From contig JABGXU010000007.1 of NCBI GenBank assembly GCA_018675635.1, positions 526,525 through 590,524 on the forward strand: a stretch of 64,000 nucleotides of DNA. Direction: 5' to 3'. A model generated the notes under the pieces. It was not told the origin of the DNA and made no database searches. It worked only from the letters and a program-made list of their open reading frames with translations. The position numbers and the translations under genes were made by a program. Position 1 is the first letter of the stretch. Each line of letters starts with the position of its first letter. This DNA is from Gammaproteobacteria bacterium. Its GTDB lineage: Bacteria; Pseudomonadota; Gammaproteobacteria; Poriferisulfidales; GCA-002705445. This document shows positions 8,683-17,548 of the stretch, piece after piece.

Positions 8683-9180
8683 TTATTGTGTCTTAATTTG
8701 ACTCGCACAATCAAGAATTATTTGAATGCCTTTATTGGCGGCTTGATATCTAATATCACTTCTCGAGCCTTCAAAAAAACATTGCGTTTGATAGCTGAAG
8801 CCATTTTTTTCATCAAAGGAAAAACATACTGTGCCAATAGGTTTTTCTGGGCTCCCCCCAGTCGGACCTGCTATGCCGGTTATACTTAAACATATGTCAG
8901 AATTAACTAATTTAAGCGTAGATAAGGACATTTCTTTAGCGACTATTTCGCTTACAGCCCCATTATCCTTTAATAAATCTTTATTAACGCCAATGAATTC
9001 TTTAAATGAATCGCTGTACGAAACAATGCTTCCCATAAACCACATAGAGCTTCCGTTATAGTCTGTACAAATTTTTGATAACAAACCACCTGTGCAAGAT
9101 TCACACAAAGATAATTTTAAGTTTTTTTGATTTAGAGTTTTACCTAAATTTTTTAATATCTTATCAAAATTAATTAGCAT
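8683..9180 (-). CDS. pncC: Nicotinamide-nucleotide amidase (CinA C-terminal domain)
   Basis: A 165-residue stand-alone CinA C-terminal domain that deamidates NMN to nicotinic acid mononucleotide in the pyridine nucleotide cycle. The family signature ESCTGG is at residues 27-32 and GIAGPTGG lies near residue 105. It has no N-terminal molybdopterin-binding domain, so it is the short proteobacterial PncC form. It is the first gene of the recA operon, the usual arrangement. Confidence 0.9.
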   Translation of the reverse strand: MLINFDKILKNLGKTLNQKNLKLSLCESCTGGLLSKICTDYNGSSMWFMGSIVSYSDSFKEFIGVNKDLLKDNGAVSEIVAKEMSLSTLKLVNSDICLSITGIAGPTGGSPEKPIGTVCFSFDEKNGFSYQTQCFFEGSRSDIRYQAANKGIQIILDCASQIKTQ

Positions 9181-9226
9181 ATTATTATGTGAGTATATAT
9201 TTTATTATGGTTAAATATCTATACAT

Positions 9227-9255
9227 ATTATAGGGTAAAAATTTTTTTATGAAAA
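9227..9255 (-). promoter_or_regulatory. Promoter for pncC-recA-recX-alaS
   Basis: On the minus strand TTTTCA (9255-9250), a 17-bp spacer and a perfect TATAAT (9232-9227) form a convincing sigma-70 promoter. Transcription would start near 9220, about 40 nt before pncC. The -35 overlaps the first codons of the divergent VWA gene, so the two promoters share the 68-bp gap. No LexA-type palindrome was seen. Confidence 0.55.
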
Positions 9256-11459
9256 GTTTTTGGGATAAAGCAATAGAAAAATACCAAAAAGGTAAAGGTA
9301 TAAAACACAGGACCAAAAGAGGCCCAATAATTAAGGCCTCAGCTCAATATGGCGGTATGGGCGAAAGAGAAATTCAATTAAAACTTGAATTATTAGTTGA
9401 CCCTATTATTTCAACTCATAATAGTGTTATAAAACCTGCTAGAAATCTCTGCCAATTTAATTTACAAGATCAAAGAAGATTTATTGCATCCGTTCAAAAT
9501 ATAAGCAATACGAATATAGAGCTCGCATACAATTTTTGCCAATATGGAGTTGAGTCACTAAAACTTGTAGATGACTCACAGTGGAGTAATTGGATTCAAA
9601 AGATTTTAAATACATACAGCAGTAATGGAATAAATGAATCAGTTAAATTAATGAAAAACAGCATAGGCTATGTAAATAGCTTGGCTGGAGCAGCAACAAG
9701 CATAGATTTTATTGATTTTTCAAAAGTTATAGATCCTTTTTTAACTGGATTAAATGGAAGACCGCTTAAATTACAAATATCAGATGAAATTTATACAGAT
9801 ACAGAAACCATTTATCTTCCTGAAAGGATATCAACTCAGAACACTAAAGACAAAAATTTTCAACTCATAAAAGCAAGCGCTGTACACCTATGGGCACAAA
9901 CATGGTATGGAACATGGAGAGTTGATAAAAACGATTTTGATTTATACGAAAATAAAGAACAAGCTCTTAAAGCTTACCATATATTAGAAACGATCAGGTT
10001 AGATGAGATAATAAAAAATGAATTACCTGGAGTTGGAAGAATTATAGAAAAATTAAATCCAAAAAATAAATTAATATCAATTTCAAAAAATTTTAAAAAT
10101 GCTGTAAAGAAATTGTCAGTAAAAAATGCAACTTATAAAGACTCATTAAAACTTATAAATAGTATAATTGATGAAATAGAAAAAATTTCAACTGCGCCAT
10201 ACGCTGGTAATTTAAGACCAGATAGTGTTATGCCAATAACCGAAACAAGAATTAATAAAGATAAAATAAATTTTCAAAAAGGGCTTGATGAACTACATAA
10301 AGCCTGGGGGAAAAATGATGAAGATATTTACGATGAACAAAAAAAATACGATGAAAATAAAAAAACTTTTTCTGTTGTAAAAGAAAATAACAAAAATGAA
10401 TATGATGTTGCTTTAGGCATTGGTGAAGATAATATTTCTCTTCCGCAGAATATTAGGCAAACCATGGAATCTATAATTCAAGATCATGGTGAGATTCCTG
10501 ATAACTACTTAGATCATTCTAGAGATAACGGCTTCAGCAATGAATCTAATAATAACAATAAAAATTTAAGTAAAACTGAAAATTTTGATTATAATTATGT
10601 TTACAATGAATGGGATCATTCTATGCAGAAGTATAGAAAAGATTGGTGTAAATTAAATGTTCACACAGTAAAAGAAATTAATGGTAATTTTGTTCAGGAC
10701 ACACTAAATAAACATAAAGGTCTTTTAAAGCATTTAAATAGAACGTTCGAAGCATTAAGGCAGGACAATAAAAGACTAAATAAGCAAAGACACGGTGATG
10801 ATATAGATTTAGATGCTTTTGTAAATGCATATATTGAGTTAAAGCAGGGAAATGAAATTGATGAAAAATTATTTACTAAACTTAATAAAACCGAAAGAAA
10901 TGTTGCAGTTATGTTTATGGTAGATATGAGTGGGTCAACTTCAGGTTGGGTTAATAAAATGGAGAAAGAATCTTTAGTGCTTCTTTGTGAGTCTCTTGAA
11001 ATTCTTGGTGACACATATGCTATATATGGTTTTTCTGGGAAAACAAGAAATCTTTGTGAGGTTTATAAAATTAAAGATTTTGAAGAAAAATATAATCAAA
11101 CAGTAAAAAATAGAATATGTAACATTGAGGCTATGGACTATACAAGAATGGGGGCTAGCATTAGACATCTAACAATGCTTCTAAACCAAGTTGAAGCAAA
11201 AACAAAATTACTAATAACATTATCGGATGGCAAACCTGATGATGTTGATGGCTATAGAGGTATGTATGGTATTGAAGATACTAAAAAAGCTTTATTAGAA
11301 TCAAGATATTTAGGTATACATACTTATTGCATAACAATAGATGAAGAAGCAATGGATTACTTGCCTTACATGTATGGGCAAACAAATTTTGCTGTTATAA
11401 ATCAAATAGATAAATTACCAATTAAAGTTTCAGAAATATATAGAAAAATAACGGTATAA
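9249..11459 (+). CDS. NorD/CbbO-type VWA-domain protein
   Basis: A 736-residue protein of the NorD family. The C-terminal von Willebrand A domain carries the metal-site motif D559-M-S561-G-S563, then the long stretch typical of NorD/CbbO (ALETLGD-like ESLEILGDTYAIYGFSG, YTRMGASIRHL, LLITLSDGKPDD). The N-terminal ~500 residues are helical, with an acidic/Asn-rich linker around 370-440. Family members work with a MoxR-type AAA+ ATPase (NorQ, CbbQ) to activate metal enzymes such as nitric oxide reductase or RubisCO. No such ATPase, nor, cbb or methanol dehydrogenase gene is in the window, so the client is unknown. It heads a tight four-gene rightward run. Confidence 0.8.
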   Translation: MKSFWDKAIEKYQKGKGIKHRTKRGPIIKASAQYGGMGEREIQLKLELLVDPIISTHNSVIKPARNLCQFNLQDQRRFIASVQNISNTNIELAYNFCQYGVESLKLVDDSQWSNWIQKILNTYSSNGINESVKLMKNSIGYVNSLAGAATSIDFIDFSKVIDPFLTGLNGRPLKLQISDEIYTDTETIYLPERISTQNTKDKNFQLIKASAVHLWAQTWYGTWRVDKNDFDLYENKEQALKAYHILETIRLDEIIKNELPGVGRIIEKLNPKNKLISISKNFKNAVKKLSVKNATYKDSLKLINSIIDEIEKISTAPYAGNLRPDSVMPITETRINKDKINFQKGLDELHKAWGKNDEDIYDEQKKYDENKKTFSVVKENNKNEYDVALGIGEDNISLPQNIRQTMESIIQDHGEIPDNYLDHSRDNGFSNESNNNNKNLSKTENFDYNYVYNEWDHSMQKYRKDWCKLNVHTVKEINGNFVQDTLNKHKGLLKHLNRTFEALRQDNKRLNKQRHGDDIDLDAFVNAYIELKQGNEIDEKLFTKLNKTERNVAVMFMVDMSGSTSGWVNKMEKESLVLLCESLEILGDTYAIYGFSGKTRNLCEVYKIKDFEEKYNQTVKNRICNIEAMDYTRMGASIRHLTMLLNQVEAKTKLLITLSDGKPDDVDGYRGMYGIEDTKKALLESRYLGIHTYCITIDEEAMDYLPYMYGQTNFAVINQIDKLPIKVSEIYRKITV

Positions 11460-11462
11460 ATA

Positions 11463-12137
11463 ATGAGAAAAATAATTCTAATATTGCCAATATTACTGCT
11501 AGCATCATGCCAAAATAATATATTAACTAATATTGCTAAAACTGACATAGATATTGTTACAGAAATCCATGCAAGAAATGCTAAAGAATATATTGAGGAA
11601 TTAGTAATAAAATTATATAAAATAAATCCAGTGTATATACAAAATAATAAGGAATTTAACAACGTATCAGAAGTTATAATAGATATTTTTAAAGATGTTA
11701 ATAAAAATAAAATAGATAAAACAGGGAAAGAGAATATAGATTTTATTTTAAAAGGTTTTAGTGATGAATTTGATGGCGATAGAATATACTACATAACTAA
11801 AGGATTATTTGGAATGATAAATGCATCGTATAACTATAAAAAGAAATTTTATATAACTGATAAGATTCTTAACTCGCAAAAACTTATGAATACATCTACG
11901 AACATTAAAACTTTAGTTTGGAGATTAAGCAATACTAAAGGTAAAAATAATGTGATATTAATAAAAACCAATAATATTGCTAATAACAACATAAATTTAA
12001 GTTTTGAGAGATTGTTCGGAAAATTAATTAATAATCAAGAAAATATGGCTATGATTATATCTTCTCAAGAAGGTAGAATAATACACGAAGCTGCCAAAGG
12101 GATTGTTTCATCAATATTTTTACCAATAGGATTTTAA
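11463..12137 (+). CDS. Putative lipoprotein of unknown function
   Basis: 224 residues. A short signal peptide ends in the lipobox L13-A14-S15-C16 (LLASC), so it is likely lipidated at C16 and anchored to a periplasm-facing membrane. The mature part has the conserved-looking opening DIDIVTEIHARNAKEYIEELVIKLYKINP, split here for reference as a helical segment with a LYKxNP end, and a central FDGDRIYYITKGLFGMI region. It resembles conserved hypothetical lipoproteins of other Gammaproteobacteria. It lies 3 bp after the VWA gene and directly abuts wrbA. No function can be assigned. Confidence 0.65.
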   Translation: MRKIILILPILLLASCQNNILTNIAKTDIDIVTEIHARNAKEYIEELVIKLYKINPVYIQNNKEFNNVSEVIIDIFKDVNKNKIDKTGKENIDFILKGFSDEFDGDRIYYITKGLFGMINASYNYKKKFYITDKILNSQKLMNTSTNIKTLVWRLSNTKGKNNVILIKTNNIANNNINLSFERLFGKLINNQENMAMIISSQEGRIIHEAAKGIVSSIFLPIGF

Positions 12138-12713
12138 ATGAAAAAGATTTTAATTATTTTTTATAGCAACAATGGCTCAACAGAAAAAATGTCTGAAAAA
12201 ATTTCTAGAGGAGTTAATTCTGTTGATAAAGTTGATGCAGTAATAAGAACTGTAAAAGAAATAAATAACATTACTAATGAAATTGCTAACGATAATAATA
12301 TTTTGTATGCAACTAATGAGGATTTAATAAACTGCGATGGTCTTATTATGGGGTCACCTACACACTTTGGTAATATGGCGGCTCCAATGAAATTTTTCTT
12401 AGATAGTACTACTCCTGAGTGGTTTAATAATAGTTTATCTGGAAAGCCTGCAGGTGTATTTACATCAACTTCTAGTATTCATGGTGGTCAAGAAACAACG
12501 TTATTAACAATGATGATACCTTTATTACATCATGGAATGATTATTTCTGGAATTCCATATAGTGAAACAGGTTTAAACGAAACAAGAACTGGCGGAAGTC
12601 CGTATGGGCCTACGCATTTTTCAGGAAACAAAACAAACGAACTATCAGAACACGAAATTAAATTATGTTTTGCATTCGGAGAACGTATTGCTAAATTAGC
12701 AAAAAAATTATGA
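12138..12713 (+). CDS. wrbA: WrbA-like NAD(P)H:quinone oxidoreductase (flavodoxin fold)
   Basis: A 191-residue FMN-binding flavodoxin-fold enzyme that reduces quinones by two electrons, protecting against redox cycling. The phosphate-binding loop SNNGSTEKM is at residues 10-18. The flavin-ring segment GSPTHFGNMAAPMKFFLD and the WrbA signature TSTSSIHGGQETT follow. The partial conserved C-terminal part (GGSPYGPTHFSG) is also present. It abuts the lipoprotein gene and overlaps the DUF2069 gene by 4 bp (ATGA). The wrbA-DUF2069 pairing is common in Gammaproteobacteria. Confidence 0.9.
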   Translation: MKKILIIFYSNNGSTEKMSEKISRGVNSVDKVDAVIRTVKEINNITNEIANDNNILYATNEDLINCDGLIMGSPTHFGNMAAPMKFFLDSTTPEWFNNSLSGKPAGVFTSTSSIHGGQETTLLTMMIPLLHHGMIISGIPYSETGLNETRTGGSPYGPTHFSGNKTNELSEHEIKLCFAFGERIAKLAKKL

Positions 12714-13069
12714 GTAAGTTAATAATATACGAATATATAACATATATATGTTTAATATTATTGATTATATTTATAGCCGTCTGGAATTCAATAATAGATC
12801 CATCAGAAAATATACCAAGAATATTACCAACTATTATTTACAATATACCATTACTAGTAGTAATGAATAAATTGAAAAAAAATAAATTTAGCACATATAT
12901 TATGACGTCCTATGTGATGCTATTATACTTTGTAGTTGGTGTAGGAAATTTAGCGGTAGAAAATACAAAATTTTTAGGTACCACAATAACGATTCTAAGC
13001 TTAATAATATTTATAAGTTCTATATTTTACGTTAGAGAGAAAAAATCAAAAATCAATAATATTAGATAA
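12710..13069 (+). CDS. DUF2069 inner-membrane protein
   Basis: A 119-residue membrane protein with four predicted helices (about 9-26, 42-52, 63-77, 85-105). It ends in the YVREKK motif usual for the DUF2069 family, and the VWN segment after the first helix also fits. Function is unknown. Its neighbours (wrbA upstream, hda downstream) are those of the family in Pseudomonas-like genomes. Its 3' end overlaps the convergent hda gene by 24 bp, leaving no room for a terminator. Confidence 0.7.
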   Translation: MSKLIIYEYITYICLILLIIFIAVWNSIIDPSENIPRILPTIIYNIPLLVVMNKLKKNKFSTYIMTSYVMLLYFVVGVGNLAVENTKFLGTTITILSLIIFISSIFYVREKKSKINNIR

Positions 13070-13732
13070 AGTTTTTACATGAACTTTTTTATTATTTGAC
13101 AAAGAATAGGATCCAATTTTGTGAAGCATATCTAAAAGGTCTGATAATTTCCTATTATTATGTTTTAACAAATATGAGCATACATCATCAGATATATTAT
13201 ATTCTTTCTCAGCAATAATTTTATTAAGAATATTTTCCTTAATAGTGTCATTAGGCTGGTTAATCATGAAAACCAGACCCCATGATAGGCGAGAGTGAAG
13301 ATCCTTTAATATAATATTTTCCAATGCTAAACTTCTTGATGATGTGCAAATAATTTTTTTAGAATTTTCTAATATATTATTAAGCATTTTAAAAAAACTA
13401 TACTCCCAATCAGATTTACCATAAATAATATCTATGTCGTCAATGCAAACCAGGTCATAATTTTCAAAACCATCAAGAATATCAGTATTAAATAAATCAT
13501 AATCTTTTAATGGCAGATAAACACATTTTTTTTTAATATCGCTAAAATGGTTACACGCTGCATATAAAATATGAGATTTTCCAAGATTTTTGTCACCCCA
13601 CAAATAAATTTGATTATTATCATCTAAAAATATATTTTTTACACTGTCTATTAAAATATTATTAGAATCAGAATATAAATTCTTAAACGTGTGCTTTATA
13701 TTTTTTTGATACGGAAGTATTAATTGATTCAT
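13046..13732 (-). CDS. hda: DnaA regulatory inactivator Hda
   Basis: A 228-residue AAA+ protein related to DnaA domain III. It stimulates hydrolysis of DnaA-bound ATP after clamp loading, preventing re-initiation of replication. The N-terminal clamp-binding motif QLILPY is at residues 3-8, Walker A GDKNLGKS at 46-53 and Walker B CIDDID near 100. No DNA-binding domain IV is present, which separates it from DnaA. Its start overlaps the stop of the upstream phosphatidyltransferase gene (ATGA). Confidence 0.9.
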   Translation of the reverse strand: MNQLILPYQKNIKHTFKNLYSDSNNILIDSVKNIFLDDNNQIYLWGDKNLGKSHILYAACNHFSDIKKKCVYLPLKDYDLFNTDILDGFENYDLVCIDDIDIIYGKSDWEYSFFKMLNNILENSKKIICTSSRSLALENIILKDLHSRLSWGLVFMINQPNDTIKENILNKIIAEKEYNISDDVCSYLLKHNNRKLSDLLDMLHKIGSYSLSNNKKVHVKTLSNIIDF

Positions 13733-14286
13733 GTTTTTGATGTGTAGTTAAAATTTTTAGGTATAAACTGTTTTTTAAAATTATACATATATTCTACTAC
13801 ACTAAATACTGTTGTTACTATTACTACATTAATTATACTTTGAATATACGTTAAGCTAATTATCTTATTCAAAAACAACAAACATATTAATACTAATATA
13901 ATTTGCACAAAAGTACTAAGCTTACTTATAAACATTGGGCTCATTACAAATTTTACGCTAAATCTTATATTTATTAAAATTCCAAAAAATACTGCAGTAT
14001 CTCTTATTAAAATAATAAAAAATATATAATATGGCAAAATATTCATACTACATAACACCAAGAATGAAACATTGATCATTATTTTGTCTGCTATTGCATC
14101 TAAATATGCGCCTACTGATGATTCAGACTTTAAATATCTTGCAAGCATTCCATCCAAAGCATCAGATATACCCATAATGAAAAATATATACAAAGATGTC
14201 ATATAAAATCCATTTACCATAAAAAGTGCAAATATTGGTATAAATAATAATCTTAATCCGCTTATAATATTTGGTATATAATTCAT
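13729..14286 (-). CDS. CDP-alcohol phosphatidyltransferase family protein
   Basis: A 185-residue multi-pass membrane enzyme. The family signature is complete: D42-x2-D45-G-x2-A49-R50-x8-G59-x3-D63-x3-D67. It transfers a phosphatidyl group from CDP-diacylglycerol to an alcohol; PgsA (glycerol-3-phosphate to phosphatidylglycerol phosphate) is the most likely role, but the motif alone does not identify the acceptor. It forms a two-gene unit with hda and is divergent from purM across 51 bp. Confidence 0.85.
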   Translation of the reverse strand: MNYIPNIISGLRLLFIPIFALFMVNGFYMTSLYIFFIMGISDALDGMLARYLKSESSVGAYLDAIADKIMINVSFLVLCSMNILPYYIFFIILIRDTAVFFGILINIRFSVKFVMSPMFISKLSTFVQIILVLICLLFLNKIISLTYIQSIINVVIVTTVFSVVEYMYNFKKQFIPKNFNYTSKT

Positions 14287-14337
14287 AATTACATTCTAAT
14301 AAAAAATAAATTAAATTAATACATATTGAGATAATAA

Positions 14338-15393
14338 ATGTCAAAAAAAAATAGTGATAATAATCAAAAAGTTACTTACGAAAAATCTGGCGTATCCATT
14401 AAAAAGGCCGATAAATTAATTAATAAGATTAAACCAATTGCTAAAAATACATGTGATAAAAATGTTATTGGTAAAATTGGGGGCTTTGGCGCTCTATATG
14501 ATATATCAAAAATTAAGTATAAACACCCTGTCTTAGTATCAGGAGCGGATGGCGTTGGAACCAAATTAAAAATTGCAATAACACTTAATAAATTAGACGA
14601 AATTGGAATTGATTTAGTAGCTATGTGTGTAAATGATATAATTTCTCAAGGGGCAAAACCTTTATTTTTTTTAGACTACTATGCTACAGGACAACTAGAT
14701 CTTAATAAAAGTTACAATGTTATAAAAGGTATAGCTAAAGGATGCAAGCTAAGCAATATGTCACTAATAGGAGGAGAAACAGCAGAAATGCCAAAGTTAT
14801 ATAAAAAAAATGACTTTGACTTGGCTGGTTTCTGCGTAGGAATAGCAGATAAAGCAAAATTACTTCCAAAAAAAGATATAAGTAATAACGACTGCATCAT
14901 AGGAATAAAATCAAGTGGGCTACATTCAAACGGATACTCCTTAATAAATCATATGATTGAAAATAAAAAATTAAATTTAAATGATAAAATTGATGGAAGA
15001 AAATTAGGTGATGTGTTAATTAAACCAACTAAAATTTATACAGATTTATTAAATATAAAGTCTTTTGGATTAATTAAAGCAATCGCAAATATAACAGGCG
15101 GAGGTTTGACGGAAAATATACCAAGAGTTCTTCCAAAAAATACTAGCTGCATTATAGACTGTAAAGAAATCAACATGCCTAAATTATTTACACATATAAA
15201 AGAAAAAGGAAATATTGATAATAAAGAAATGCTTCGTGTTCTAAACTGTGGTATTGGTATGGTAATTATTACTAAAAAAACTAATGCTAATAAAATTATA
15301 AAAGACATGAAGAAGATTAAACTTCAATCAAAAATTATTGGCAATATTATTTCAAAAGAAGGAAAACCAATAGTTAACTACATTAATATATAA
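14338..15393 (+). CDS. purM: Phosphoribosylformylglycinamidine cyclo-ligase
   Basis: A 351-residue AIR synthetase that closes the imidazole ring from FGAM with ATP, step 5 of purine synthesis. Recognisable blocks are GGFGALYDI near residue 48, VSGADGVGTKLKIA near 68, GGETAEMP near 146 and GGGLTENIPRVLP near 260. Length is normal (about 345). purN follows after 2 bp, forming the conserved purMN operon. Confidence 0.95.
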   Translation: MSKKNSDNNQKVTYEKSGVSIKKADKLINKIKPIAKNTCDKNVIGKIGGFGALYDISKIKYKHPVLVSGADGVGTKLKIAITLNKLDEIGIDLVAMCVNDIISQGAKPLFFLDYYATGQLDLNKSYNVIKGIAKGCKLSNMSLIGGETAEMPKLYKKNDFDLAGFCVGIADKAKLLPKKDISNNDCIIGIKSSGLHSNGYSLINHMIENKKLNLNDKIDGRKLGDVLIKPTKIYTDLLNIKSFGLIKAIANITGGGLTENIPRVLPKNTSCIIDCKEINMPKLFTHIKEKGNIDNKEMLRVLNCGIGMVIITKKTNANKIIKDMKKIKLQSKIIGNIISKEGKPIVNYINI

Positions 15394-15395
15394 TT

Positions 15396-16031
15396 ATGAA
15401 ATCTGTTAGTATCCTTTTTTCAGGACGCGGATCAAATGCAAAGTCTATAATTGAATTAATTTTAGAAAATAAATTAAATTTTAAAATTAAAAAAGTTATA
15501 TGTAATAATATTAATTCTCAAGGCTCAAAAGATATTAAAAACTATAATATTAATTATAATATTATTGACTTTAAATATTATGATAATTTAACTAAGTATA
15601 ATTTAGAGTTAAAAACCCAGCTATCTCCAGAAAAAAATGATTATCTTCTTTTATGTGGCTATATGAAAAAAATTCCAGAAAGTATTATAAATGCATATAA
15701 TGGAAATGTTATAAATATTCATCCCTCTATACTACCTAAATACAAAGGTCTAAATACTCATGAAAAAGTAATTAATAACATGGATCAATATCATGGTTGC
15801 ACTACACATTTTGTCACCAATGATATTGACTGTGGCCCTATCATTGCTCAACATATTATTCTAGTAAATGATTACGATGATGCTTCATCGATCGCGAATA
15901 GACTATTAAAATTTGAACATAAGTTATTTTACAAAACACTAAAAATGATAGAACTTGGCACAATTGTTTATAAAAATAAAAAAATATACTATAATAATAA
16001 AATACTCACTAAGCCCATTATATATGATTAA
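15396..16031 (+). CDS. purN: Phosphoribosylglycinamide formyltransferase
   Basis: A 211-residue 10-formyl-THF-dependent GAR transformylase, step 3 of purine synthesis. The N-terminal nucleotide loop is FSGRGSNAKS. The catalytic residues N107, H109 (VINIHPS) and D145 (DIDCGP) are all in place. It follows purM directly, and the next gene starts inside its last codons. The need for 10-formyl-THF ties it to the cell's C1 pool. Confidence 0.95.
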   Translation: MKSVSILFSGRGSNAKSIIELILENKLNFKIKKVICNNINSQGSKDIKNYNINYNIIDFKYYDNLTKYNLELKTQLSPEKNDYLLLCGYMKKIPESIINAYNGNVINIHPSILPKYKGLNTHEKVINNMDQYHGCTTHFVTNDIDCGPIIAQHIILVNDYDDASSIANRLLKFEHKLFYKTLKMIELGTIVYKNKKIYYNNKILTKPIIYD

Positions 16032-16716
16032 AAGTATAATATTATTATCTCTAATTATCAGTTTTAGTACTTGCAATGCTAATGATCTGAATTACTCATA
16101 TATAGAAGCAGTTTATAAATTTTATTATAAAAATCTAAAAGCTGGAGAAATGTTTCTAAAAATATCAAAAAATGATAAAAATATAAATATTAGTACGACA
16201 TATAAGGGCAATATATTAGCTTCAATAGCAAATAGAGATTTTAGAGAAGAAATTTCTAATTCAATAATTAAAGGAAAAGAATTTTATCCAAAAAATTATT
16301 CATTTAAAGATAATAAATCATCATACAAAATTATTTATAATTCTAACAAAGAAGCAAAATTAATAAATGAGGATAGTGAAGATATGGAGTTACTAATTGA
16401 ATCAGAAAGTAATATTCATGATCCATTATATTTATTAATGATACTAATGAATAAATATCCTAATGTTAATAGCTATTATCATACTATATCTAAAGGGAGA
16501 CTAAAAAAATATAATTATACATACAAAGATAATCAGACAATGACCATAAATTATAAAAAATTCCAAGGATACTCAGCTAAACGTACATCTGGCAAAAAAA
16601 CTAATTTTTATTTTTTTTCAGAGGAGCATAAGAATTTAATGGTATATACTAGTCTTTTTAAAAATAATAAAGAAAAACTTAGAATTGAACTATCTGAAAT
16701 TATATCAATCAAATAA
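16024..16716 (+). CDS. DUF3108 exported protein
   Basis: About 230 residues, beginning at the ATG at 16024 (overlapping the purN stop by 8 bp). This start gives a clean signal peptide (IKSIILLSLIISFS, cleavage near CNAN); an ATG 69 bp upstream would put a basic extension before it. The body is beta-rich: the opening YKFYYKNLKAGEM and later YSAKRTSGKKTNFYFF fit DUF3108, a periplasmic family commonly found after purN in Gammaproteobacteria. Function is unknown. Confidence 0.75.
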   Translation: MIKSIILLSLIISFSTCNANDLNYSYIEAVYKFYYKNLKAGEMFLKISKNDKNINISTTYKGNILASIANRDFREEISNSIIKGKEFYPKNYSFKDNKSSYKIIYNSNKEAKLINEDSEDMELLIESESNIHDPLYLLMILMNKYPNVNSYYHTISKGRLKKYNYTYKDNQTMTINYKKFQGYSAKRTSGKKTNFYFFSEEHKNLMVYTSLFKNNKEKLRIELSEIISIK

Positions 16717-16729
16717 AAGAATTAAGTAG

Positions 16730-17548
16730 TTAAAATACTTTTTTGTGATCTAAACATGGGAAATTTTTTCTTAATTTATCTTGTGATTTTAAATCAATAG
16801 ATGAAAAAATAACTCCAGATCCATTTTTTATAGTATCTAGAGTTTCCCCCCATGGATTAACTATTATTGAATTTCCATGTGTTTCCCTACCGCTAACATG
16901 ATATCCGCCTTGCGCGCTTGCAGCAACATAAACAAGATTTTCTATAGCTCTTGATTTAATTAAATACTCCCAATGTGCCTTACCTGTAATAGAAGTAAAA
17001 GCAGCAGGCAAGCATATAATATCTATACCCATATCAGATAATTTTCTAAATAATTCTGGAAATCTCAGGTCATAACATATTGCTAAACCAATATTACAAA
17101 AAGGCGTTTCTACAACTATTGGTGAATCGCCATTTGTAAATATATCAGATTCCCTATATTTTTCTTTTGTCTCTAAAATATTTACATCAAATAAATGTAT
17201 TTTACTATATGAGGAAACAATTTTACCATTATTATTAAATACTATACATGTGGCATAAACTTTATTTTTTTTTCTTGATTTAATAGGTATTGTGCCTGCA
17301 ATAATCCATATATCATTTTTTTGTGCTTCTTTAGAAATATAGTCTTGTATTCTTCCGATTCCTAGCTCTTCTTTTATATCAAGATACATATTGTCTTTCT
17401 CTGCCATCATTGCAAAATTTTCAGGCAAAACAACAATATCTGCGCCCATATCTTTTGATTTAGATATGTGCTTACTTATCTCTAATAAATTAGCCCCAAT
17501 ATTTGGACCGGAAGCAATTTGTATACACGATATGTTAAAATTTTTCAT
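16730..17548 (-). CDS. Carbon-nitrogen hydrolase (Nit-type, likely deaminated glutathione amidase)
   Basis: A 272-residue nitrilase-superfamily amidase. The catalytic triad is visible: E43 (VLPEN), K116 (YSKIHLFD) and C158 (AICYDLRFPELF). The KIHLFD and YDLRFPE motifs match Nit1/Nit2-type enzymes that remove deaminated glutathione, and the pairing with yhdP is the usual gammaproteobacterial context. It starts 4 bp inside the 3' end of yhdP. Another omega-amidase substrate cannot be excluded. Confidence 0.85.
   Translation of the reverse strand: MKNFNISCIQIASGPNIGANLLEISKHISKSKDMGADIVVLPENFAMMAEKDNMYLDIKEELGIGRIQDYISKEAQKNDIWIIAGTIPIKSRKKNKVYATCIVFNNNGKIVSSYSKIHLFDVNILETKEKYRESDIFTNGDSPIVVETPFCNIGLAICYDLRFPELFRKLSDMGIDIICLPAAFTSITGKAHWEYLIKSRAIENLVYVAASAQGGYHVSGRETHGNSIIVNPWGETLDTIKNGSGVIFSSIDLKSQDKLRKNFPCLDHKKVF

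Noticed and set aside
15955..16023. Upstream start for the DUF3108 protein
   Set aside because: It would bury the signal peptide behind 23 basic residues and overlap purN by 77 bp; the ATG at 16024 is preferred.
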